DNA of 34,173 nucleotides from an uncultured beta proteobacterium (GCA_903821335.1 CAIJKV010000084.1:1-34173); one strand, 5' to 3'; counted from the stretch's first letter, positions 17,096 to 27,078 are shown. The notes: a model not told the origin generated them from the letters alone. Made by a program: numbers and translations.

Positions 17096-17119
17096 ATGGC
17101 CCCTTGCGGGGCCATTTTT
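17096..17119 (+). terminator. Rho-independent terminator of the tol-pal block
   Basis: An 8-bp perfect stem ATGGCCCC/GGGGCCAT with loop TTGC is followed by five T. It ends just before and slightly within the stop region of the convergent EamA gene. Its symmetry may let it serve both strands, but the T-run favours the rightward direction. Confidence 0.85.
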
Positions 17120-18071
17120 ACTGCCGGGCGAGCAGCAGCAACCCCACGCCAACAATAATCAGCACCGTGCCTGTCATTTCCTGACGGGTGCCCTTGTTGA
17201 GAAAAACCCGCCAGGATAATAATTGTGCGAAAAGTATCTCGACTAGCCCAAGTGTGCGCACGTTTGCGGCAGCAGTGAGTGCAAACCCAATAAACCAGCC
17301 TTGCGATGCCGACGCGCCTAGCAATCCGCCCCAGATCGAAATCCGCCAGGCGCGCAAACAACTCCACCAGACCTCGCGCTGGAAAACCATCATCCAGCCC
17401 GCCAGAAGCAAGGTCTGCACCCCGAGCCCACAGGCAAGTGTCCATGAGGCATGGGCAAGAAAATGACCCTCTCCTAACGACAGGATGGCCCCGCGGAACG
17501 ACACCGCGGCGATTGCAAAACAGGCCCCTGCCAGGATGCCGAAGGCAGCAGGCTGCCAGGTAGACACCTTGGCATCGGCGCCCGACAGTGGCTTGCGTGC
17601 CATGATGGTGACGCCGACCGTGGCAATGACGATGGCCACCATCGCCAGAACTGAAAGCGTGTCACCCAGCACGATCAGGCCAAACAATGCGACCTGCACG
17701 GGCTCGGTCTTGGTCCAGGCCGTCACCACGACAAAAGCACGCTGGCGCATCGCAGCCAGCATCAGGGCCGTCGCCAGTATCTGGGAAATGGCGCCTGCCA
17801 GCGTGAACAGTACAAACGACAGGTCCGTGCGTGGGATCGACGATCCTGTCACAAGCAGAGCCAAGCCCGCGAACAGAACGGCAAAGGGAAACCCGTATAG
17901 GAATCTGACCTGCGTGGCGCCTATCGTGCCCAATTGCTCAGTCAGGCTGCGCTGGATCGCGTTGCGTCCCACTTGCGCTGCGGCAGCAAAGATTGAGGCC
18001 GGAATCCAGAGCCAAGTCCATTCGTGCAAAACATTCTCCAGTCCACCCGCGATATCGGGGCAAGTGTGCAT
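17118..18071 (-). CDS. EamA-family (DMT superfamily) transporter
   Basis: EamA/DMT proteins are inner-membrane transporters, often exporters of amino acids or metabolites. The product, up to 317 residues, has about ten hydrophobic segments in two halves of five, as in the duplicated EamA domain, with the second half starting near PAAFGILAGACFAIAAVSFR. The start is uncertain: ATG 18071 has no Shine-Dalgarno, whereas a TTG at 18029 (giving MHEWTWLWIPAS, 303 residues) has GGAG seven bases upstream and places the first helix nearer the terminus. It is divergent from the XRE-cupin regulator and next to an amino-acid import and oxidation cluster, so it may export a product or the same class of compound; this is inference. 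Confidence 0.85.
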   Translation of the reverse strand: MHTCPDIAGGLENVLHEWTWLWIPASIFAAAAQVGRNAIQRSLTEQLGTIGATQVRFLYGFPFAVLFAGLALLVTGSSIPRTDLSFVLFTLAGAISQILATALMLAAMRQRAFVVVTAWTKTEPVQVALFGLIVLGDTLSVLAMVAIVIATVGVTIMARKPLSGADAKVSTWQPAAFGILAGACFAIAAVSFRGAILSLGEGHFLAHASWTLACGLGVQTLLLAGWMMVFQREVWWSCLRAWRISIWGGLLGASASQGWFIGFALTAAANVRTLGLVEILFAQLLSWRVFLNKGTRQEMTGTVLIIVGVGLLLLARQ

Positions 18072-18119
18072 TGAAGCATTGATTTCAGGACACTGAACAG
18101 CTCACGTCGATGCGATATC

Positions 18120-18192
18120 AGGGTAATCCCTATGTATATCTTTTTGTCGCAGCTATCTATTATTGAAAATTATTGATAAATGAAAATTTCAT
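18120..18192. promoter_or_regulatory. Candidate operators between the EamA gene and the XRE-cupin regulator
   Basis: Two perfect small palindromes lie in the divergent intergenic region: AGGGTAATCCCT (18120-18131) and ATGAAAATTTCAT (18180-18192). The octamer TGAAAATT also occurs twice in direct orientation, at 18164-18171 and 18181-18188, 17 bp apart. The neighbouring regulator has a HTH domain and likely binds here to control both sides. No confident -35/-10 pair could be assigned. Confidence 0.4.
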
Positions 18193-18272
18193 AAGTCACT
18201 CCATTGCCAAAATCCTCTCGACCCTCATCGAACGCAAGAGCCAATACGCTGCGGACCCATTCTGCTATCGAT

Positions 18273-18833
18273 ATGTGGCTCGGTCAGCAAATCCGGCAAT
18301 TGCGCAAAAGTCAGCGCAAGTCACTGACAGACCTGGCGAGTGCCTGCCAGATGTCAGTGGGGTTGCTCAGCCAGATCGAGCGCGGGATGAGTTCAGTGTC
18401 CGTCAAGGCACTCCAGTCGCTGGCCCGCGAACTGAATGTTGCGACCGACTCGTTGCTGCGCAACGCCGAGCACCATGACGGAGAAGCGCAAGGACAGGTT
18501 GCCAGGGCAGGCACGCATCGACGTCTTGATCTGGATGAAAAAGGGATTTTCAAGGAAATTGTTACCCCGAAACAAGCCACGGATCTCGACCTGTGCCGGG
18601 TATTTATTTCAGCAGGCGGGTCCACCGGCGAACAGTGGTTCTCTACCGACAAAGGTGAACAAGTCGGCTTGGTCCTTCAGGGGTCACTCGAACTCTGGAT
18701 TAACAACCAGGTCGTGCTGCTAAACGCCGGCGACAGCTTTTGCTATAGCAGCAGTACACCAAGACGATGGCGCAACCCTGGCACGGATATTGCTGAAGTG
18801 ATCTTCGCCATCTCAAATATTCACCGCGGATAA
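18273..18833 (+). CDS. XRE-family transcriptional regulator with C-terminal cupin domain
   Basis: These regulators bind DNA with a Cro/C1-type HTH and sense a small molecule with a cupin domain; PuuR, which controls putrescine catabolism, is a well-known member. From ATG 18273 (MWLGQQIRQLRK) the 186 residues hold the HTH at about 5-60, including LTDLASACQMSVGLLSQIER, and a cupin at about 110-180, with GEQVGLVLQGSLELWINN and LNAGDSFCYSS. A longer reading from TTG 18204 adds 23 polar residues; the ATG gives the normal start before the HTH. It is the first gene of a rightward cluster with the ABC importer and FAD oxidase, and divergent from the EamA gene, so it probably controls both. The effector is unknown. 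Confidence 0.88.
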   Translation: MWLGQQIRQLRKSQRKSLTDLASACQMSVGLLSQIERGMSSVSVKALQSLARELNVATDSLLRNAEHHDGEAQGQVARAGTHRRLDLDEKGIFKEIVTPKQATDLDLCRVFISAGGSTGEQWFSTDKGEQVGLVLQGSLELWINNQVVLLNAGDSFCYSSSTPRRWRNPGTDIAEVIFAISNIHRG

Positions 18834-18933
18834 ACCAGTCACACGACGCTGCAGGTCAACCAGCTTTTACAAATCAGTCAAGACCCTTGCCACACAACAC
18901 TTTTTCATCCGATCCACCACCAGGAGTCATGCC

Positions 18934-19695
18934 ATGAAACTGAAAGTACTCGCAATCTCGTTCGTTTCCACGCTCGCCATCGCTGCCAGCACCTGCACAC
19001 TGGCACAAACAGTGGTCAAAGTCGGTTCGACGCCAACGGGCGTTCCCTTCACTTTTCTCAACACCAAAACAAATACCATAGATGGCGCAATGGTCGACAT
19101 CATCAATGCTGTTGGGAAAGAGGCAGGCTTCAAGGTGCAAATTGAACCCATGCCTTTTTCAGCACTGATCGGCTCACTGACCTCCAAGCGGATCGACCTG
19201 GTCTCCGCCGCCATGTACATCACGCCGCAGCGCCAGGAAGTCGTGAGCTTTTCAGAACCGATCTATCGCTATGGCGAAGGCCTGATGCTGGCCAAAGGCA
19301 CAGAAAGCAAACCCTACAAGACGTTTGATGATTTCAAGGGAATGAGTGTTGGCGTGCAAGTTGGCACCGCTTACGTCGAACCCCTGAAAAAGGTCGACGG
19401 ACTCAAGGAGATCAAGCTCTATGACGGATCGCAGGACATGATCCGTGATCTCAATGCCGGACGCATCCAGGTGGGCCTGCTTGACTATCCGATCGCCGCC
19501 TACATCCTGAGCCAGGGCAACAACCCGAACGTGAGACTTGACCAGACTTATCAGCCCACGGTGATAGGAAGCATCGGTATTGCGGCCAACAAGGAAAATC
19601 CGGAGTTGCTGGCCAAAGTCAACGCGGCCCTGGCAAAACTCAAAGCCAATGGCACGATCGAAACCATCCTGAAGAAATGGGGACTGGGCGCATAA
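18934..19695 (+). CDS. Amino-acid-type ABC transporter periplasmic binding protein
   Basis: The 253-residue product is a family 3 solute-binding protein, which captures polar amino acids or related compounds in the periplasm. A signal peptide occupies about residues 1-25 (ending LAQ). The mature domain shows typical family 3 stretches: GVPFTFLN near 36-43, DGAMVDIINAVGKEAGF near 50-66, the RIDLVSAAMYITPQRQEVVSFSEP region near 88-110, and DLNAGRIQVGLLDYPIAAY near 171-189. I cannot read the ligand. A hairpin of unequal dose-control type follows the gene and separates it from the permease by 63 bp, which suits the higher expression usually needed for the binding protein. Confidence 0.92.
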   Translation: MKLKVLAISFVSTLAIAASTCTLAQTVVKVGSTPTGVPFTFLNTKTNTIDGAMVDIINAVGKEAGFKVQIEPMPFSALIGSLTSKRIDLVSAAMYITPQRQEVVSFSEPIYRYGEGLMLAKGTESKPYKTFDDFKGMSVGVQVGTAYVEPLKKVDGLKEIKLYDGSQDMIRDLNAGRIQVGLLDYPIAAYILSQGNNPNVRLDQTYQPTVIGSIGIAANKENPELLAKVNAALAKLKANGTIETILKKWGLGA

Positions 19696-19705
19696 CTGTC
19701 TGACT

Positions 19706-19731
19706 GGGCTGCAGGCCCTGCCCGGCAGCCC
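19706..19731 (+). promoter_or_regulatory. Intercistronic hairpin between binding protein and permease genes
   Basis: GGGCTGC (19706-19712) and GCAGCCC (19725-19731) form a perfect 7-bp stem with a 12-base loop and no T-run. Such hairpins behind binding-protein genes are known to protect the upstream mRNA and lower downstream expression; the role here is inferred. Confidence 0.5.
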
Positions 19732-19758
19732 ACCCCCCTTTGCGGAGATAGACCAAGC

Positions 19759-20412
19759 ATGACGCAATTTTTCACAGACTCCCTCGAGTACCTGCCCTTC
19801 TTGCTGGAAGGCGCCAAGTTCACTGTCCTGGTGACGCTGGGTTCTCTGCTTTTTTCAACGGCGCTGGGCATGGTCTGGGCATTGATGCGTGTATCGAGAT
19901 TTCCGGTGCTGGTGTGGATCAGTTCGACAATGATCAACTTGCTGCGTGGCATCCCGATCATCGTGCTGCTTTTCTATATCTACTTTGTGATGCCTGATAT
20001 GGGTATCTCACTGTCAAGCTTGCACGCAGCGATAATCGGCTTGGGTCTGGCTTATTCCGCCTATCAAGCCGAGAATTTCAGGGCCGGTATTGAAGCCATT
20101 GACAAGGGCCAGGTCGAGGCCGCCATGTCCATGGGCATGGGCTGGGGCCTGACCATGCGTCGCGTGGTGCTTCCGCAGGCGGTCAAGATTATGCTGCCCC
20201 CCTACGGCAACATCATGATCATGATGCTTAAGGACTCGTCGCAGGCCTCCACGATCACGGTCGCCGAACTTGCCCTGCAGGGCAAACTGATCGCCTCCAG
20301 CACATTCAAGAATGCCACGGTATTTTCGCTGGTGGCGCTCATGTATCTGGTGATGTGCATTCCCTTGATCATGCTGGTTCGCCATCTGGAAAAAAGGAAT
20401 GCGTCGAAATGA
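19759..20412 (+). CDS. Amino-acid ABC transporter permease
   Basis: The 217-residue product is a His/Glu/Gln-type ABC permease of the inner membrane. Hydrophobic segments lie at about 17-42, 52-75, 84-102 and 185-207. The N-terminal [23 protein letters not shown] and the [18 protein letters not shown] stretch are typical; the cytoplasmic EAA loop that docks on the ATPase reads [21 protein letters not shown] near 118-138. Only one permease is encoded, so it would act as a homodimer. ATG 19759 has GGAGA upstream. The stop overlaps the ATPase start as ATGA. Confidence 0.93.
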   Translation: MTQFFTDSLEYLPFLLEGAKFTVLVTLGSLLFSTALGMVWALMRVSRFPVLVWISSTMINLLRGIPIIVLLFYIYFVMPDMGISLSSLHAAIIGLGLAYSAYQAENFRAGIEAIDKGQVEAAMSMGMGWGLTMRRVVLPQAVKIMLPPYGNIMIMMLKDSSQASTITVAELALQGKLIASSTFKNATVFSLVALMYLVMCIPLIMLVRHLEKRNASK

Positions 20413-21140
20413 TTGAAATCACCAACGTGCGCAAAAGCTTTGGCACCAACGAGGTGGTCAAGGGCATTGATGTCAGCGTCAGCAAGGGCGAGGTGGTTTG
20501 CATTATCGGCCCGTCCGGCTCGGGAAAATCAACCATCCTGCGCTGTATCAATGGCCTGGAAACATACAACAGCGGCCAGATCACCATCGACGGGATCCCG
20601 GTGAACGCCAACGACAAATCGATCGTGCTCATCCGTGAGCAGGTATCAATGGTCTTTCAGAAGTTCAATTTATTCCCGCATCGCACCGCCCTCGAAAATG
20701 TGATCGAAGGTGCTGTGTACGTCAAGAAGGAACCTTACAACGAGGCGGCCAAACACGGCCGCGAACTCCTTGCGCGCGTAGGACTGGCCGATAAGGAACA
20801 CGCCTACCCGGCACAGCTTTCAGGCGGACAACAACAGCGCGTGGCCATTGCAAGGGCACTTGCGATGCGACCCAAGGCCATCCTGTTTGATGAGCCAACC
20901 TCGGCGCTCGACCCTGAACTTGTCGGTGACGTGCTTGAAGTCATGCGCAAACTGGCGATGTCGGGCATGACCATGGTCGTCGTGACCCATGAAATGGGCT
21001 TCGCACGGGAAGTCGCCGACCGTGTGCTGTTCATCGATGGCGGCGTCATCGTCGAGCAGGGGCCCGCTCGCCAGTTACTCAATCAGCCGCAGCATCCTCG
21101 CACACAGGATTTTTTGCGCCGCATTCTTCATCCGATGTAA
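20409..21140 (+). CDS. Amino-acid ABC transporter ATPase
   Basis: The 243-residue product energises the importer at the cytosolic face. It has Walker A GPSGSGKS (34-41), Q-loop [10 protein letters not shown] (82-91), signature LSGGQQ (137-142), Walker B ILFDEP (158-163) with the D-loop SALDPE (165-170), and the switch His194. The sequence is typical of the GlnQ/HisP group. The start ATG 20409 overlaps the permease stop by four bases (ATGA); a reading from 20355 lies inside the permease gene and is rejected. The FAD oxidase gene starts 16 bp later. Confidence 0.95.
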   Translation: MIEITNVRKSFGTNEVVKGIDVSVSKGEVVCIIGPSGSGKSTILRCINGLETYNSGQITIDGIPVNANDKSIVLIREQVSMVFQKFNLFPHRTALENVIEGAVYVKKEPYNEAAKHGRELLARVGLADKEHAYPAQLSGGQQQRVAIARALAMRPKAILFDEPTSALDPELVGDVLEVMRKLAMSGMTMVVVTHEMGFAREVADRVLFIDGGVIVEQGPARQLLNQPQHPRTQDFLRRILHPM

Positions 21141-21156
21141 AAGAAAGGACTCCACG

Positions 21157-22446
21157 ATGTATTCCGTTCCATTCCCACTGTCCCCCTCTCTGTGGTCCGC
21201 CACGGCCTCGGCGCCGCCTGCAACAGGAAAGCTTGAACACAACCTGCATACAGATGTCATCGTGATCGGCGGCGGCTATGCAGGCCTGAGCACAGCGCTG
21301 CACCTCGCGCAGCGCGGCATAAGCGTTGCGCTGTTCGAGGCGCGTGAAATCGGTTTCGGCGCGTCGGGGCGCAATGGCGGGCAGGTCATCCCGGGACTGA
21401 AATATGACCCGGATGACCTGCTCAAGAAATTCGGAAACGAGCGTGGCGCGCGCTTGATTGATTTCGCCGGGAAAACAGCGGACTCGGTGTTCGATCTGAT
21501 CAATACCCACAAGATGGATGTGCCGCATGTTCGACACGGCTGGATTCAAGGTGCGCACAGCGACGCCGCGCTAAAGCTCGCGAACCAGCGTGCCGAACAG
21601 TGGGCGCGCACTGGCGCGGCAGTACGCTATCTGGACAAGTCACAGACTCAGGCACTGCTTGGGACCGAACGCTATCTGGGTGGTTGGGTCGATGAGCGCG
21701 CAGGCGCCGTGCAGCCGCTTAGTTATGTGCGTGGCCTGGCAAAGGCGGCGATCGACGCTGGCGCAAAGGTCTTTACTGACTCACCCGTGCAGAGTCTGTC
21801 GTCGCAGGCGGGAAAGTGGACCGCTCACCTTGGGTCTGGCGTGAAGGCGACCGCTGATCGCGTCGTGATGTGCACGAACGCTTATGGCGCTGACCTGTTG
21901 CCTGAATTGAAGACCACCATCATCGATGCGAATACCTTCCAGGTCGCCACGCCGCCTTTGCCCGAGGAAATTCGCCGGACGATCCTGCCACAGGGGCACG
22001 TGTGCTCGGACACGCGCAACCTGTTGCTTTACTTTCGCCTGGACCACATGGGTCGGCTATTGATGGGTGGGCGCGGTCCGTTCAGGGAGCCCAAAGGACC
22101 CGAGGACTGGGCGCATCTTGAGCGGGTATTGAAAAAAATGTTTCCACAAGCCGCCTCGCAGCCCATTGATTTTCGCTGGTGTGGCCGCGTCGCGGTCACG
22201 CGTGACTACTTGCCGCACATCCACGAACCCGCGCCTGGCTTGCTGATTGATATTGGCTGCATGGGTCGCGGCGTTGGCCTGCAGACCAGCATGGGACGTG
22301 CGCTGGCCACGTATGTCGCAACCGGCAATGCGGACGTGCTGCCTTTTGAACCACGGCCGATCAAGTCCTTTCCGCTCTATGGCTTGCGCAGGATTTATGT
22401 CAATGCGGTTGTGACGTGGTATCGCCTCAATGACGGTGGACTTTGA
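21157..22446 (+). CDS. FAD-dependent amine/amino-acid oxidoreductase (DAO family, PuuB/OrdL-like)
   Basis: The 429-residue product is a D-amino-acid-oxidase-fold flavoprotein. The FAD-binding beta-alpha-beta starts at VIVIGGGYAGLSTALHL (34-50), with GGGYAG at 38-43, and is followed by the GFGASGRNGGQ motif near 67-77, which is characteristic of gamma-glutamylputrescine oxidase (PuuB) and OrdL relatives. The C-terminal CMGRGVGLQTSMGRALA also fits the fold. It would oxidatively deaminate an amine or amino acid to aldehyde or keto acid, producing peroxide. ATG 21157 is preceded by AAAGGA. Lying behind the ABC genes, it probably acts on the imported substrate. The ghrA-like gene begins directly after the stop. 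Substrate unknown. Confidence 0.88.
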   Translation: MYSVPFPLSPSLWSATASAPPATGKLEHNLHTDVIVIGGGYAGLSTALHLAQRGISVALFEAREIGFGASGRNGGQVIPGLKYDPDDLLKKFGNERGARLIDFAGKTADSVFDLINTHKMDVPHVRHGWIQGAHSDAALKLANQRAEQWARTGAAVRYLDKSQTQALLGTERYLGGWVDERAGAVQPLSYVRGLAKAAIDAGAKVFTDSPVQSLSSQAGKWTAHLGSGVKATADRVVMCTNAYGADLLPELKTTIIDANTFQVATPPLPEEIRRTILPQGHVCSDTRNLLLYFRLDHMGRLLMGGRGPFREPKGPEDWAHLERVLKKMFPQAASQPIDFRWCGRVAVTRDYLPHIHEPAPGLLIDIGCMGRGVGLQTSMGRALATYVATGNADVLPFEPRPIKSFPLYGLRRIYVNAVVTWYRLNDGGL

Positions 22447-23421
22447 GTGAACAGGGCGCTAGAAGAAACGGCTGACCTGACAGCCGCACAGCCAAGCACC
22501 TTTCTATACAAAGCAGATCCGCTGCGCGGCCAGCGTTGGGCAGAACTTTTTTCCGTCCGGGCACCCGACATCGCGTTTCACGTCTGGCCCGGTCACGCAG
22601 ACCCGAAAAGTGTCAGGTATCTGGCTGTCTGGGAGCCTCCGGCCCGGATTGCCCAGACGTTTCCAAATCTTGAGATCCTTTTTTCGATCGCGGCGGGCGT
22701 CGATCAAATTGATTTCGACGCGCTGCCCCCAGACCTGCCGGTGGTCAGGATGATTGAACCGGGCATTGCCGCAGGGATGGTCGAATATGTCCTTTGGGCG
22801 GTGCTGAGCCTGCATCGCGACATGCCGGCCTATCGTCGCTTTCAGAGTGAGTGCCTCTGGAAACCACTGCCGCTAAAACTTGCGGCTGCCCGTCGTGTCG
22901 GGGTTCTGGGACTGGGCGAGTTGGGCCGTGCCGTGCTCAGACAATTATCGACACTTGGTTTCCAGACCTTTGGCTGGAGCCGTTCGGCTCGCAACATCGC
23001 GGGGACAACGTGCTACGGCGCACAAGAACAACTGCCTGCGTTCCTGGCGAACTGCGACATCCTGATTTGCCTGCTACCGCTAACTGCACAAACGCAAGGT
23101 TTACTGAACAAGTCCTTCCTGAATCATTTGCCTCGCGGAGCCTCTCTGGTTCACGTCGGGCGGGGACAGCAACTCGTCTCGGGCGACTTGCTCAGCGCGC
23201 TCGATTCCGGGCAGCTCAGCGAGGCCGTCATTGATGTCACGCAGCCCGAGCCACTGCCAGCGTCTGACCCACTCTGGACACATCCTCGCGTCACACTGAC
23301 GCCACATATTGCCAGCATGACGCAACCCGACTCAGCCGTGGATGTTGTGCTGGAAAATATCCGACGCTTTCATGCAGGCGAGCCCATGACCGGCCTGGTC
23401 AACAAAGCACGCGGCTATTAA
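22447..23421 (+). CDS. 2-hydroxyacid dehydrogenase, glyoxylate/hydroxypyruvate reductase A-like
   Basis: The 324-residue product belongs to the D-2-hydroxyacid dehydrogenases and resembles GhrA, which reduces glyoxylate and hydroxypyruvate with NADPH. Visible are the Rossmann GLGELG (155-160), the catalytic Arg239 in HVGRGQQL, Glu268 in TQPEPLP and His287 in LTPHIAS. The N-terminal catalytic domain has the family stretch FSIAAGVDQIDFDALP near 79-94. The start is a GTG directly after the oxidase stop (TGAGTG), so translation is coupled. In context it could reduce a 2-keto acid formed by the oxidase; whether the physiological direction is reduction is inferred. Its 3' end faces the convergent LDH2-family gene. 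Confidence 0.9.
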   Translation: MNRALEETADLTAAQPSTFLYKADPLRGQRWAELFSVRAPDIAFHVWPGHADPKSVRYLAVWEPPARIAQTFPNLEILFSIAAGVDQIDFDALPPDLPVVRMIEPGIAAGMVEYVLWAVLSLHRDMPAYRRFQSECLWKPLPLKLAAARRVGVLGLGELGRAVLRQLSTLGFQTFGWSRSARNIAGTTCYGAQEQLPAFLANCDILICLLPLTAQTQGLLNKSFLNHLPRGASLVHVGRGQQLVSGDLLSALDSGQLSEAVIDVTQPEPLPASDPLWTHPRVTLTPHIASMTQPDSAVDVVLENIRRFHAGEPMTGLVNKARGY

Positions 23422-23450
23422 GCCCGGCACGATCATCGAAGCCACCCATT

Positions 23451-24500
23451 TCAAACAGCCTTGGCTGCATGCTGCCTGAGCAACGACACAACTGCCGCCT
23501 CAAGCACGATGCCGGTCTCGCGCTGTCGGGTCATTTTTTCAAGTTCAATTTCCCCGGGCACGATCACCGGGCGACTAGCGTCGGCAGGCACGCTGTCATG
23601 CAGAATCGTAGCGAAATCCAGCATCCGATGCGTCAGCCATTCAGTCGAACCCAGGCGACGGGTGTCGATCAAAATGAAAAAATGCCCCAGATTCTGTGGT
23701 TCCTCAGGTGCATCAACCCAGGATTTGACGTGCGTCAGGTAGGCCGCGTTGGACAAAAGTCCAGCAAACAAATCAACCAGCAGTGCAAGTCCATAGCCCT
23801 TGTGACCACCAATCGGCAGGAGAAAACCGTCCAGCGCTGACTTGGGGTCGGTGGTGGGGCGCCCCGCCTTGTCAGTGGCCCAAGTGTCCGGGATGGTTTC
23901 GCCACGCTTGAAGGCATTGCGAACTTTGGCGCGCGCGACGACACTCATCGCCATATCAAGCAAAAATGGTTGCCCCCCGGGATTGGGGACACCAAAGCCC
24001 AGTGGGCTATTGCCAAGCCTGGCGTCCGTGCCGCCCCAAGGCGCGATGGTGGTGGTGGCGTTGCTGCCGATCATGCTGGCAAAACCCGCCTCGGCCGCTA
24101 TCAGTGAATAAGGGGATATCGGACCAAAGTGGTTGCTGCCCCGCGCCAGGGCCAGCCCCACACCACACTGCGTGGCCGCGTCCATTGCCGCGCGCAATGC
24201 ATGCATGCCGACCAGCGGTCCCACACCATTATCGCCATCCACCAGTCTCAGGGCAGGGGCTGGTGACTCGACTGTGATGGTTGCGCGAGGATTGATCCCG
24301 CCCACCAGCAATCGCTCACCGTACGACTCAATCCGGGACAGGCCATGGGTGTTCAGGCCGAACAAGTCTGCCTGCACCAGTACACGCACGACATCTGCGG
24401 CGTCCGCTGGCGGCAGGCCCAGGCCCTTGAAGGCCTGGATGGCAAGCGCCGTCAGATCAGGTTCTGACCAAGGCGCATTCGGAGTGACGTCTGTAAACAT
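23451..24500 (-). CDS. Malate/L-lactate dehydrogenase family (LDH2) oxidoreductase
   Basis: This NAD(P)-dependent family includes malate, ureidoglycolate (AllD), sulfolactate (ComC) and 2,3-diketogulonate reductases, with a fold unrelated to classical LDH. From ATG 24500 the product has 349 residues, the usual length. Conserved marks are THGLSR with His52, the catalytic ARGSNHFG with His124, the WGGTDARLGNSPLGFGVP stretch near 152-170 and GGHKGYGLALLVDLFAG near 247-263. An in-frame ATG at 24635 would add 45 residues with no similarity and run through the groEL terminator, so it is rejected. It is convergent with the GhrA-like gene and is probably part of the same carboxylic-acid metabolism. 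Substrate unknown. Confidence 0.9.
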   Translation of the reverse strand: MFTDVTPNAPWSEPDLTALAIQAFKGLGLPPADAADVVRVLVQADLFGLNTHGLSRIESYGERLLVGGINPRATITVESPAPALRLVDGDNGVGPLVGMHALRAAMDAATQCGVGLALARGSNHFGPISPYSLIAAEAGFASMIGSNATTTIAPWGGTDARLGNSPLGFGVPNPGGQPFLLDMAMSVVARAKVRNAFKRGETIPDTWATDKAGRPTTDPKSALDGFLLPIGGHKGYGLALLVDLFAGLLSNAAYLTHVKSWVDAPEEPQNLGHFFILIDTRRLGSTEWLTHRMLDFATILHDSVPADASRPVIVPGEIELEKMTRQRETGIVLEAAVVSLLRQHAAKAV

Positions 24501-24620
24501 GTGATTCCATCCATTATCTTTAGCTATCAACAACCCATACGTTGCGCTGCACGCAGCATACCTCTGTGCGTGGCAGCCGTCAGCATTGCGTCTGCTGTGT
24601 TCTAAAGGAAAACGCCGAAA

Positions 24621-24652
24621 AAAAACCCCGGACACATCGTCCGAGGTTTTTT
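24621..24652 (-). terminator. Rho-independent terminator of groESL
   Basis: On the minus strand ACCTCGGAC/GTCCGGGGT (one U-G wobble) with a five-base loop is preceded by A6 and followed by T8. It ends the leftward groESL transcript. The A/T flanks make it potentially active in both directions. Confidence 0.88.
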
Positions 24653-24662
24653 CTGACTGGAT

Positions 24663-24684
24663 ACCCCGGGCGCAAACCCGGGGT
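24663..24684. repeat. Perfect GC-rich inverted repeat behind groEL
   Basis: ACCCCGGG and CCCGGGGT form an 8-bp perfect stem around a six-base loop, 14 bp after the groEL stop and just before the terminator. It probably stabilises the 3' end of the groESL message. Confidence 0.6.
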
Positions 24685-24698
24685 GGCCGAACAGGGGC

Positions 24699-26351
<1,653 letters not shown>

Positions 26352-26377
26352 TTAATGTTCCTTCGTATTCTGTTGAA

Positions 26378-26665
26378 TTACAGGATGACGGCGAGGATTT
26401 CTTCCTCGCGGATGACGAGAACTTCGTCGCCATCAACTTTGACAGTCTGGCCGGCATATTTGCCGAACAAAATCTTGTCGCCAACTTTCACATCCATTGG
26501 CAGTGTTTTTCCGTCTTCGGTCTGTTTGCCGGGACCAACAGCCAGCACTTCGCCCTGATCGGGCTTTTCAGCCGCGCTTTCAGGAATGACGATACCCGAG
26601 GCAGTTTTGCGCTCGTTGTCCAGACGTTTGACGATCACGCGATCGTGCAAGGGACGCAGGGCCAT
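26378..26665 (-). CDS. groES: Co-chaperonin GroES
   Basis: GroES is the seven-subunit lid of the GroEL chamber. The 95-residue product has the start [16 protein letters not shown], the mobile loop with [14 protein letters not shown] near 22-35 and the conserved [12 protein letters not shown] near 62-73, all in order and of normal length. GGAG lies seven bases before ATG 26665. It is first in the groESL operon, behind the CIRCE element and promoter. Confidence 0.98.
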   Translation of the reverse strand: MALRPLHDRVIVKRLDNERKTASGIVIPESAAEKPDQGEVLAVGPGKQTEDGKTLPMDVKVGDKILFGKYAGQTVKVDGDEVLVIREEEILAVIL

Positions 26666-26716
26666 GAGAACTCCTGTTACAAATAATTAGGTTTTTGGAA
26701 ACGCAGCGGCAAATTG

Positions 26717-26743
26717 TTAGCACTCACCGCCGTCGAGTGCTAA
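26717..26743. promoter_or_regulatory. CIRCE operator (HrcA binding site)
   Basis: TTAGCACTC (26717-26725), nine bases, GAGTGCTAA (26735-26743): an exact match to the CIRCE consensus, bound by the HrcA repressor. It lies 52 bp upstream of groES, directly behind the -10 of the groE promoter, so repression would be steric. hrcA is not in the window. Confidence 0.97.
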
Positions 26744-26771
26744 TTATAGGGGCTGTTTTGGGAGTTTCAAG
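26743..26771 (-). promoter_or_regulatory. groESL promoter with overlapping sigma70- and sigma32-like elements
   Basis: On the minus strand TTGAAA (26770-26765), 16 bases, TATAAT (26748-26743) form a good sigma70 promoter. The same bases read CTTGAAA, 12 bases, CCCCTATAA, close to the heat-shock sigma32 consensus CTTGAAA...CCCCATNT. The -10 shares its last base with the CIRCE element. This suggests dual control by RpoH and HrcA. Confidence 0.8.
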
Positions 26772-26859
26772 AGGGGAGGCACAATTTGTTGTGTTGAGCG
26801 CTCGGTTGTCGAGGCGTTGGCGCCCATCACAGAGTAGGATTTTACCCCCCGGCTCATTC

Positions 26860-27078
26860 TTAATAATGCGGCGGAAGCTCATCGCGCAGGCTGCGAACCG
26901 TCGTTGTCCCCTCTTCCGGGACTTGTTCACGCAGGGCTGCAAGTTCGCGACGCAGGATGTCGATTTGCTGTTGTTGACGGTAAATGGTCTGGCTGAGCTG
27001 CTCGAGGAGGTCGTCTGCCAAACTAGACTTGATTTCTAGCGTAGTCAACCGCTGGTCTATGCCGGTGGGTGTATTCAA
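26860..27078 (-). CDS. slyX: SlyX family protein
   Basis: The 72-residue product is a short coiled coil with the SlyX pattern: QRLTTLEIKSSLADDLLEQL, then YRQQQQIDILRRELAALREQ and the hallmark C-terminus LPPHY. Its molecular role is unknown; in E. coli slyX neighbours slyD. The start is a TTG at 27078 with GAGG about six bases upstream; there is no Met codon in frame. It lies between the porin gene and groESL, all on the minus strand, but with separate spacing. Confidence 0.88.
   Translation of the reverse strand: MNTPTGIDQRLTTLEIKSSLADDLLEQLSQTIYRQQQQIDILRRELAALREQVPEEGTTTVRSLRDELPPHY

Noticed and set aside
17025-17117. Possible tRNA in the GC-rich spacer after cpoB
   Set aside because: No cloverleaf, T-loop GGTTCRA or CCA-end pattern; the structure is the terminator hairpin.
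24501-24635. Upstream extension of the LDH2-family gene from ATG 24635
   Set aside because: It passes through the groESL terminator and adds residues with no family similarity.
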